Assembly (NCBI RefSeq): GCF_000334915.1
Contig: NZ_AMSF01000037.1
Location: forward strand, 1 to 64,000
DNA from: Dyella ginsengisoli LA-4
Lineage (GTDB): Bacteria; Pseudomonadota; Gammaproteobacteria; Xanthomonadales; Rhodanobacteraceae
Length of the DNA: 64,000 nt
Direction of reading: 5' to 3'
Both the position numbers and the translations under genes were made by a program. Under the pieces are notes generated by a model. It had not been told where the DNA came from. It did no database searches and saw only the letters and a program-made list of their open reading frames with translations. Positions 53,084 to 59,346 of this stretch are shown here, piece by piece; within the stretch, counting starts at the first letter, position 1, and each line of letters begins with the position of its first letter.

Positions 53084-53407
53084 TCAAAACGGCATCTTGA
53101 AGCCCGGCGGCAGGTTCAGGCCGGCGGTCACGCCGCCAAGCCGGTCCTTGCTGGCCGCCGCCACCTTGTTCACCGCGTCGTTCACGGCGGCGGCCACCAG
53201 GTCCTCGGCCATCTCCGGATCGTCGGCGAAGAGCTTGCGGTCGATCTGCACGCGGCGGACCTCATGCGCACCGGTCATCATCACGCTGACCAGGCCACCA
53301 CCGGCGCTGCCGGTGACTTCCATCTTCGCCAGTTCATCCTGCGCACGCTTCATGTCTTCCTGCATGCGCTGCGCCTGCTGCATCAGCTGGCCGATCTGTC
53401 CTCTCAT
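53084..53407 (-). CDS. ybaB: YbaB/EbfC nucleoid-associated protein
   Basis: Small DNA-binding dimer that organises the nucleoid. 107 residues; opens RGQIGQLMQQAQRMQEDMKR, with VTGSAGGGLVSVMMTGAHEV and the C-terminal GLNLPPGFKMPF. Located 25 bases after dnaX and upstream of recR, the conserved dnaX-ybaB-recR cluster. Confidence 0.96.
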   Translation of the reverse strand: MRGQIGQLMQQAQRMQEDMKRAQDELAKMEVTGSAGGGLVSVMMTGAHEVRRVQIDRKLFADDPEMAEDLVAAAVNDAVNKVAAASKDRLGGVTAGLNLPPGFKMPF

Positions 53408-53432
53408 GGGGGGTACTCCGTCGTTCTTGGGG

Positions 53433-55118
53433 TCAGCCCGACACGGGCTTGATGGATTGGGGTACGACGCGGGCGCCGAAATCGCGCTTGAGCGCCTGCA
53501 CCAGGGGATCTTCCTCGATGGACTGTTCGGCGCGCGCCTGGGCGGCATCGCGCGCCTCGGCGGCGCGGGCGGCCGGGGTCTGGTTGGCGGCGCTGGCATC
53601 ACTGACGAAGCGCAGGCGGATGCGCTCGCCCAGTGCGTCGCTGACCCGCTCCTCCATCTGGCCGACCATCGGCTCCACCGCCAGGTGCATGTGCGCCTCC
53701 TGCAGCACCAGGGTCAGCGTCTGGCCGTCGCGGTCACGCAGCGCGGCATTCTGCGCCAGCTGGCCGAGCGGGCCACGCAGCCCGGCCTGGTCGATCAGCG
53801 CGACCCAGTCGGGCAGGCCGCGGGCATCCGTCGGTACGGCGCGGCGCGACGCCGGCGCGGCGCCGGCCGGTGCGGGTGCCGGTGCGGAGGGAGCCGGTGC
53901 GGGTGGCCGCGGTGCCGCGGCCGCCGATGGCGTGGCACGTTCGGGGGCCGGGCGCACCGGGCTGGAGACCGTAGCGGCAGCTGGCATCGCGCGCGCCGGA
54001 ACCGAACGGGCCGCCGGCGCATCGCCAACCTCGCCCGGCCGGAACGCCAGCATCCGCAACACGGCCATCTCGAAGCCGGTGCGCGCATCCGGCGCCATCG
54101 GCAGGTCGCGGCGGCCGGTGGTGGCGATCTGGTAGTAGAGCTGCACGTCCTCCGGAGCGAACTGCTGCGCCAGCGCGGCCAGCTCCTCGCCGGCCCCCTC
54201 GTCGCCCTCGGCCTGGTAGCCCGGCACCAGCTGCATCAGCTGAATCCGGTGCAGCACGGCCGCCACGTCATCGAGTACGCCGCCGAAATCCGGCGAGTAC
54301 GAGGCGATGCGCGCGCACTCGAGCATCAGCGCCTCGCCCTGCCCAGCCGCCAGCGCCTGCAGCAGGCCCAGCACCTGGCCACGCGCCACGCTGCCGAGCA
54401 TGGCGCGCACGTCGTCGGCCTTCAGCGCGCCGCCGCCATAGGCGATCGCCTGGTCGAGCAGCGACAGACCGTCGCGCAGCGAACCGTCGGCGCCACGCGC
54501 CAGCTCGGCGATCGCCGCATCCTCGAAGGCAATGCCCTCGGCGCCGAGGATGTGCCGCATCTGGCCGGAGATCTGCTCGGGCAGCAGGCGCTTGAGATTG
54601 AACTTGAGGCAGCGCGACAGCACCGTCACCGGCAGCTTCTGCGGGTCGGTGGTGGCGAGCAGGAACTTCACGTGCGGCGGCGGCTCCTCCAGCGTCTTCA
54701 GCAGGGCATTGAAGGCCGGCTTGGAGAGCATGTGCACCTCGTCGACCAGGTACACCTTGAAGCGACCGCGCGAGGGGGCGTACTGCGCGTTCTCGATCAC
54801 CTCGCGCACGTCGTCCACACCGGTGTTGCTGGCCGCGTCGATTTCCAGCAGGTCGACGAAGCGGCCGGCATCCACCGCCGTGCACACCGAGCACTCGCCA
54901 CAGGGATCGGCCGATTCGCCGCGCTCGCAGTTCAGCGACTTGGCGAAGATGCGCGCGATGGTGGTCTTGCCCACACCGCGGGTACCGGTGAACAGGTAGG
55001 CGTGGTGCATGCGACCGGTGTCGAGCGCATTGGTCAGCGCGCGCACGACGTGTTCCTGGCCCACCAGTTCGGCGAACTTGCGGGGGCGCCACTTGCGCGC
55101 GAGTACCTGGTAGGACAT
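53433..55118 (-). CDS. dnaX: DNA polymerase III subunits gamma/tau
   Basis: Clamp-loader ATPase and organiser of the replisome. 561 residues: AAA+ domain with FTGTRGVGKTT (43-53), zinc module Cys64/Cys73/Cys76/Cys79, Walker B VYLVDEVHML and SRCLKFNL; a Pro/Ala-rich linker (about 380-450) and a C-terminal tau domain. No A-rich slippery site for the frameshift that makes gamma in E. coli was seen, so gamma may be absent or made otherwise. Followed by ybaB and recR. Confidence 0.96.
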   Translation of the reverse strand: MSYQVLARKWRPRKFAELVGQEHVVRALTNALDTGRMHHAYLFTGTRGVGKTTIARIFAKSLNCERGESADPCGECSVCTAVDAGRFVDLLEIDAASNTGVDDVREVIENAQYAPSRGRFKVYLVDEVHMLSKPAFNALLKTLEEPPPHVKFLLATTDPQKLPVTVLSRCLKFNLKRLLPEQISGQMRHILGAEGIAFEDAAIAELARGADGSLRDGLSLLDQAIAYGGGALKADDVRAMLGSVARGQVLGLLQALAAGQGEALMLECARIASYSPDFGGVLDDVAAVLHRIQLMQLVPGYQAEGDEGAGEELAALAQQFAPEDVQLYYQIATTGRRDLPMAPDARTGFEMAVLRMLAFRPGEVGDAPAARSVPARAMPAAATVSSPVRPAPERATPSAAAAPRPPAPAPSAPAPAPAGAAPASRRAVPTDARGLPDWVALIDQAGLRGPLGQLAQNAALRDRDGQTLTLVLQEAHMHLAVEPMVGQMEERVSDALGERIRLRFVSDASAANQTPAARAAEARDAAQARAEQSIEEDPLVQALKRDFGARVVPQSIKPVSG

Positions 55119-55227
55119 GCGGGAAAGGCCTGTATTGCTGCGCCGGATCAGTCCGGGAGGACTTGGGGGCAAAGGCCGATTGTGCCAAGTCGGGACGGGC
55201 AAGTCAGCCGCGCGGGTCCCGGAAAGG

Positions 55228-55338
55228 TGGCGGCCCCGCCAGCCACACCCCGGCACCCGAATCATCCACTACCGTTGCTTCCTTCCGGACCTGGCGGAGT
55301 TTGCGGACTATCGTCGCGGGGGGACCGACGGGGCCACC
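55228..55338 (-). ncRNA. ffs: Signal recognition particle 4.5S RNA
   Basis: The conserved SRP domain IV core CAGGTCCGGAAGGAAGCAAC is present on the minus strand at about 55266-55287, within a long hairpin whose ends (GGTGGCCCCG and CGGGGCCGCC) pair. It binds Ffh. Located upstream of dnaX, a common neighbourhood in gammaproteobacteria. Ends are estimated from pairing. Confidence 0.85.
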
Positions 55339-55431
55339 ATAGACGTTGGGCTTTACGCCCTGTCGCTGCCGATCGGATCGGCGGCTTTTTTACCTTCGCG
55401 CCGACTTTCGACCGTCGCGCACCTCAGGAAT

Positions 55432-55524
55432 TGGCGGAGAGGGCGGGATTCGAACCCGCGATACGGGGATAAGCCGTATACACACTTTCCAGGCGTGCTC
55501 CTTCAACCACTCGGACACCTCTCC
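55432..55524 (-). tRNA. tRNA-Ser (GGA)
   Basis: 93-nt class II tRNA with encoded CCA. Acceptor GGAGAGG/CCTCTCC, anticodon loop CTGGAAA (anticodon GGA, reads UCC/UCU) and a long variable arm (ATACGGCTTATCCCCGTAT), all diagnostic for serine. Stands alone between the 4.5S RNA and the metallo-beta-lactamase gene. Confidence 0.97.
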
Positions 55525-55623
55525 GCGAAACTTTCCCGGGCTGCGTCCTGCGGCGCCGGTCCGCAGACACCCGTGGACGGGCGACCTGCGAGCCGGGCGA
55601 ACCTGCCCCGGCAAAGAGGCGGA

Positions 55624-55652
55624 AGGATAGCGGCACGCATGGGCCGAGACAA
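55624..55652 (-). promoter_or_regulatory. Candidate promoter of tRNA-Ser
   Basis: Minus-strand TTGTCT (55647-55652), 17-base spacer, TATCCT (55624-55629), giving a 5' leader of about 90 bases. It lies in the short gap after the metallo-beta-lactamase-fold gene. Confidence 0.45.
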
Positions 55653-55664
55653 GCGGCGCGACGT

Positions 55665-56423
55665 TCAGCCAGCGTCGGCATGCGGTGCGGGCGGCGCATC
55701 CAGCGGAATGCGTCCGCCCGGACGCGCGACGCGGTAGCCACGCGCTTCCAGGGCCTCGCCATCCGCCGCACTGCCGTAGTGGTAAAGGCACAGTCGCTCG
55801 CGCAGCGCGGTATCGTACTCGCGCTCGATGTCGTCCACGCCGGTATGCGACGGGTTGCCCACCATCCCGCAGTCGTGCGCGATGCATCCGGTCCCGGCGC
55901 CCTGCACGGCAAGCATCTCCGGGATCGGCCGGGTATCGCCGGTATAGAGGAAGCTGCCACGCAGGGCCACGCCGAACGAGGTACCGGGGCGATGGTGGCG
56001 CGTGGCGAACACGTCGAACCACAGACCGTCCAGCCAGAAGCCACGCGTGCATGGCACCAGCTGGAAGGCCTCCCAGTAGTTCGCGCCGCCCTCGGCCAGC
56101 GCACCGGGATAATCGGCCACCCGCATCTGCAACCACGGCAGCAGGTCGGCATGCAGGAACACGCGGGTGCGGCCCCGGCGTTCCGAATCGAACCAGAGCC
56201 GGAAAAACAGACGCTCCATCCCGGCCACGTGGTCCATGTGGGTGTGAGTGATGTAAAGCGCACCCGGAGGCTCGCCATAGGCCGCCTCGTAGCGGTCCAG
56301 CGTGTCCGGGCCGCAGTCGATCAGCAGCAGCGGGCGACCGTCACGTTCGAGTACCGCGGACGAGGATCCGAGCTCCACGGCATGCGCCGCACCGGTGCCG
56401 AGGAAATGCAGCGACCAGCTCAC
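55665..56423 (-). CDS. Metallo-beta-lactamase-fold hydrolase (RNase Z-like)
   Basis: Binuclear metal hydrolase of unknown substrate. 252 residues with LGTGAAHAVELGSSSAVLE at the N-terminus and the metal motif HTHMDH (His60, His62, Asp64, His65), plus LYTGDTRPIPEM and CGMVGNPSHTGVDD, similar to RNase Z and PhnP-like phosphodiesterases. It starts at a GTG overlapping the Kdo kinase stop (GTGA), so it is coupled to LPS core synthesis. The short length and missing exosite argue against true tRNase Z. Confidence 0.8.
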   Translation of the reverse strand: MSWSLHFLGTGAAHAVELGSSSAVLERDGRPLLLIDCGPDTLDRYEAAYGEPPGALYITHTHMDHVAGMERLFFRLWFDSERRGRTRVFLHADLLPWLQMRVADYPGALAEGGANYWEAFQLVPCTRGFWLDGLWFDVFATRHHRPGTSFGVALRGSFLYTGDTRPIPEMLAVQGAGTGCIAHDCGMVGNPSHTGVDDIEREYDTALRERLCLYHYGSAADGEALEARGYRVARPGGRIPLDAPPAPHADAG

Positions 56424-57184
56424 GCGCTGAAGGTCCGCTCGTAGCCGCGCTGCAGCGGCGCCCAGATGCGCTGCTCGAAGGCATCGGGCTGGTCTTCCAT
56501 CGCGCCGAGCTTGATCAGCGAACGGCGCAGCCGCTGGAGGTTGGCCAGCCGCCAACCCTCGGCCGGCGCGCGCAGGCGGCCGCGGTCGAAGTCGATCAGG
56601 AACAGCCCGTTCGGCGCGATGAGGATGTTGTGGGCATTGAGGTCGGCATGCCAGACGCCCTCGCGATGGAAGCGCGCCACCAGCGCGCCGACCTCTTCAG
56701 CCAACTCGGTGCCGATGCCGTTCACGGTGAGCCGTTCGGCCAGGGTCTCGGCGCGGGCGATGCGGCGCGTGATCAGGTCGGCGCTGTACCAGAGCGCGCG
56801 GCGTCGGTAGCACACCGCCACCGGCTCGGGCACTGGCAGACCCCGCGCGCGCAGTCCCTGCAGCAGGCGAAACTCGGCGAAACAACGGGTCCTCGCCGCG
56901 CCGGTCCACAGGTAGAGGTCACCCATCAGCACGGCCACGGCGCCGCCGCGGCGGTAGTGCCGGAGCACGCATTCGCCGACCGGCGTCTCGATCACCGCCA
57001 CACCACCGCGCCCACCCTTCTGCGTCTTGAGCACGCCGTGGCGTCGCCAGTAGTCCGGGTCGAACCAGTCGCCGTCGACTTGTGGGAACACGCCGGGGTC
57101 GAACAGAATCACGCCTTCCGCGCCCCGGCGGACCTGTTCTCGCATGCTCGTGCCGGGCACGTCGGGGGCGCTGTCTGCATTCAT
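56420..57184 (-). CDS. kdkA: 3-deoxy-D-manno-octulosonic acid kinase
   Basis: Phosphorylates Kdo of lipid A-Kdo, giving the Kdo-phosphate core seen in Haemophilus and Xanthomonas. 254 residues; protein-kinase-like fold with catalytic HADLNAHNILI and FLIDFDRGRLR. The N-terminal LKTQKGGRGGVAVIETPVG lies before the core Lys/Arg region. Divergent from the neighbouring heptosyltransferase by 25 bases, and coupled to the metallo-beta-lactamase gene. Confidence 0.9.
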   Translation of the reverse strand: MNADSAPDVPGTSMREQVRRGAEGVILFDPGVFPQVDGDWFDPDYWRRHGVLKTQKGGRGGVAVIETPVGECVLRHYRRGGAVAVLMGDLYLWTGAARTRCFAEFRLLQGLRARGLPVPEPVAVCYRRRALWYSADLITRRIARAETLAERLTVNGIGTELAEEVGALVARFHREGVWHADLNAHNILIAPNGLFLIDFDRGRLRAPAEGWRLANLQRLRRSLIKLGAMEDQPDAFEQRIWAPLQRGYERTFSA

Positions 57185-57209
57185 GGCGCGACGATTCTAG
57201 CCCAAGCCA

Positions 57210-58253
57210 ATGACCGTTCCCGCCTCGATCTGCCTGCTGCGCACCTCCGCCATCGGCGACGTCACCCACGTGGTGCCGCTGGTGCGCACCCTGCAGCGGG
57301 CGCTGCCCGCCACCGCCCTGACCTGGATCGTGGGCAAGCTGGAGCGCCGCCTGGTGGGCGATCTGCCCGGCGTGCGCTTCGTCACCTTCGACAAATCCGC
57401 CGGCCGCGCCGGCATCCGCGCCGTGCATGCCGAGCTGAAGGGCGAGCGTTTCGACGCCCTGCTGCAGATGCAGGTGGCGCTGCGCTCCAACCTGCTCAGC
57501 CTGGGCATCCGCGCCGAGCGGCGCATCGGCTACGACCGTGCCCGCTCGAAGGACCTGCACGGCCTGGTGATCAACGAACGCATCCCGGCGCGCACCGGCG
57601 AGCACGTGCTCGACGCCATCGGCAGCTTCTGCGAGCCGCTGGGCCTGAAGCAGACCGAGGTGCGCTGGGACATCCCGGTACCCGAGGCCGACCAGGCCTG
57701 GGCCGAGGAGCAACTGCCCGGCGAACGCGCCACCCTGCTGGTCAGCCCCACGTCCAGCCATGCGCTGCGCAACTGGCGCCCCGAGCGCTATGCCAGGGTG
57801 ATCGACCACGCGATGGACAGGAGCTGGCGCGTGGCGCTGGTCGGCGGCCCTTCCGCAGCCGAGCGCACCATGGCAGACGCGGTGCTCGCCGCCTGCCGGC
57901 ACCAGCCCCTGGATCTCACCGGCAAGGACACGCTGAAGCGTGCGCTGGCGATGTTCGGCCGCGCGCACCTGCTGCTCACCCCGGATTCCGGCCCGATGCA
58001 CATGGCCAACGCGATGGGCACGGCCGTGCTCGGCCTGCACGCGGCCAGCAACCCGGACCGCTCCGGCCCTTACTCCGACCGCCGCTGGTGCGTGAACCGC
58101 TACGGCGATGCCGCGCGTCGATTCCTCGGCAAGCCCGCCAGCGAGCTGGCCTGGGGCGCGAAGATCGAGAAACCCGGCGTGATGGACCTGATCACGGTCG
58201 ACGACGTGATCGAACGCTTCGAGGCCGCCGCCAGCCATCTCGGCCTGGCCTGA
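57210..58253 (+). CDS. Glycosyltransferase family 9 (heptosyltransferase, LPS core)
   Basis: Probably transfers heptose or a related sugar to the LPS inner core at the cytoplasmic face. 347 residues, two Rossmann-like domains; LRTSAIGDVTHVVPLVRTL and RIGYDRARSKD in the first and LTPDSGPMHMANAMGTAVLG in the second match family 9. Whether it acts as heptosyltransferase I (WaaC) or II (WaaF) cannot be told by eye. It lies next to kdkA, consistent with inner-core assembly. Last clearly chromosomal gene before the accessory region. Confidence 0.87.
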   Translation: MTVPASICLLRTSAIGDVTHVVPLVRTLQRALPATALTWIVGKLERRLVGDLPGVRFVTFDKSAGRAGIRAVHAELKGERFDALLQMQVALRSNLLSLGIRAERRIGYDRARSKDLHGLVINERIPARTGEHVLDAIGSFCEPLGLKQTEVRWDIPVPEADQAWAEEQLPGERATLLVSPTSSHALRNWRPERYARVIDHAMDRSWRVALVGGPSAAERTMADAVLAACRHQPLDLTGKDTLKRALAMFGRAHLLLTPDSGPMHMANAMGTAVLGLHAASNPDRSGPYSDRRWCVNRYGDAARRFLGKPASELAWGAKIEKPGVMDLITVDDVIERFEAAASHLGLA

Positions 58254-58271
58254 CCTCCCCCTGACCCATGT

Positions 58272-58347
58272 AGGAGCCCGCTCGCGGGCGATGCCTTTCG
58301 CTTTGATGCAGCATCAGAGCCGGAGCATCGCCCGCGAGCGGGCTCCT
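58272..58347. repeat. REP/REPIN-like palindromic element
   Basis: Two 23-base inverted arms (58272-58294 and 58325-58347, beginning AGGAGCCCGCTCGCGGGCGA) around a 30-base loop. Each arm contains its own small palindrome GAGCCCGCTCGCGGGC-like core, as in REP/REPIN elements of Pseudomonas and Xanthomonadales. It marks the end of the LPS genes and may also help terminate the family 9 gene. Confidence 0.7.
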
Positions 58348-58439
58348 GCGCGACTCGCATCGATCAGACGGCGCGGTAGTCCTGGTAGGACTCTGAGAAT
58401 CCTTATGCAGCACAGGGTTCCAGGCCATTGATGCTTCTA

Positions 58440-58460
58440 GCTACCCATTGGGCTACCCAT
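58440..58460. repeat. Direct repeat GCTACCCAT with period 12
   Basis: GCTACCCAT occurs at 58440-58448 and again at 58452-58460, with partial mirror symmetry (CCCATTGGG, CCCATGGG) around them. It lies in the 417-base stretch (58254-58670) without a recognised gene at the chromosome/island edge and could be arm-type sites for a tyrosine integrase. No integrase is present in the window. Confidence 0.35.
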
Positions 58461-58670
58461 GGGCACGGGGCTGCTTCATCCTCTTTCCGGACACGCGCAC
58501 ACCTCGCCGCGACCTCATCCGACCTCACTGCGACCTCCCCTCTTTTCAACGCGCGCGGGATGCGTAGGATGCGCCCCCGTGATTTCTTGCGCGGCCGCCA
58601 CCGCGTCTCAGCCGATGAGCCGCCACGCTTGCAAGCTCACGTCCTTTCCATCCCTTTCAAGGAGGCCTTT

Positions 58671-58883
58671 GTGATCCCTGGACCCTACGCCATCTGCCAC
58701 GTGACCTTCCCCGATCCCGCCAGCGATGCAGCGCACTATCAAGCGCTGCGCTTCGGATACGACACGGCCGACCAAGCCTATCGTGAGCTCGTCAGCGTCG
58801 CCGAGGCCAGCGGTGTGGCGTCCAAGGACTGCGTGGTCATTCGGCACATCGACCGCGAAGAAGCCGTGCATTTCTTGAGCTGA
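58671..58883 (+). CDS. Small unknown protein, accessory region
   Basis: Not recognised. A 70-residue protein starting at GTG with a near-perfect AAGGAGG Shine-Dalgarno five bases upstream, the strongest support that it is real. Opening IPGPYAICHVTFPDPASDAA, then a helical middle (YDTADQAYRELVSVAEASG) and KDCVVIRHIDREEAVHFLS at the end; acidic overall, two Cys. It precedes the defence operon by several hundred bases and is followed by a hairpin at 58899-58928. A regulatory or toxin-antitoxin role is possible but unsupported. Confidence 0.6.
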   Translation: MIPGPYAICHVTFPDPASDAAHYQALRFGYDTADQAYRELVSVAEASGVASKDCVVIRHIDREEAVHFLS

Positions 58884-59346
58884 TCGCAGGCCGCAGTCTC
58901 GAGGGACGGTCTCTAGGCTGTCCCTCGACCTTCCTCGGTTCATTCACGTCGGCCTTTCTTGCTCCCTCCTACTCCGGTATTCGTCCGAACGGCAAAAACA
59001 TGCTCCGTTGCGGGGATGACTGGCTCTTTGGTCTGCTCCTGCGGGCGGGCGCCAAGCATGACGAACGCTACATGCCTCGAGGCCTTATCAGTGGTCCCCA
59101 AGCCGCGCGTATTCTGTAAGACTTGTAGGGTCGAGCACCCTGCCGCATAGGATTGCGCCCACTGAGGATGACCGTTCATTCCGACCTCAGGCCAGATGGA
59201 CCTTGGCACGCCTTGGGGCATTCATACGGCCTCTGGTCGCAAATCATCACGAAGAGGGTGCCGCGCTCCAGGCCACAGGATCGCGGCTAACGGGTGTTTG
59301 GAAGCGCAAAAAAGATTGGTACATCGAACCAGGGGACCGACCGGAA
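58884..59346. other. Non-coding stretch before the defence operon
   Basis: About 460 bases with no recognised gene. It begins with a hairpin (58899-58907 TCGAGGGAC with 58920-58928 GTCCCTCGA, 12-base loop) that probably ends the preceding small gene. A 93-codon minus-strand frame (58940-59221) and a 63-codon plus-strand frame with four cysteines (58959-59150) exist without Shine-Dalgarno or family support. The base composition is visibly less GC-rich than the neighbouring chromosome, as for acquired DNA. The operon promoter must lie here but no convincing box was found. Confidence 0.55.

Noticed and set aside
53433..55118. Programmed frameshift in dnaX
   Set aside because: No A-rich slippery heptamer was seen in this GC-rich gene.
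55371..55394. GCCGATC stem followed by TTTTTT on the plus strand
   Set aside because: It faces the plus strand, where no gene ends. It is probably fortuitous next to tRNA-Ser.
53040..55472. 810-codon open frame on the plus strand over dnaX
   Set aside because: Antisense shadow of dnaX with biased composition and no domain.
58959..59150. 63-codon plus-strand frame with several cysteines
   Set aside because: CSCG and CKTC hint at a zinc ribbon, but there is no ribosome-binding site, spacing is irregular and it overlaps a competing frame.
58940..59221. 93-codon minus-strand frame before the defence operon
   Set aside because: No Shine-Dalgarno, no recognisable domain and low-complexity composition. 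It is kept only as part of the non-coding region note.
59203..59346. Extending the DUF499 gene start to 59203
   Set aside because: The extra 48 residues have no family similarity and look compositionally non-coding. Homology starts at the ATG at 59347, although the Shine-Dalgarno there is weak.
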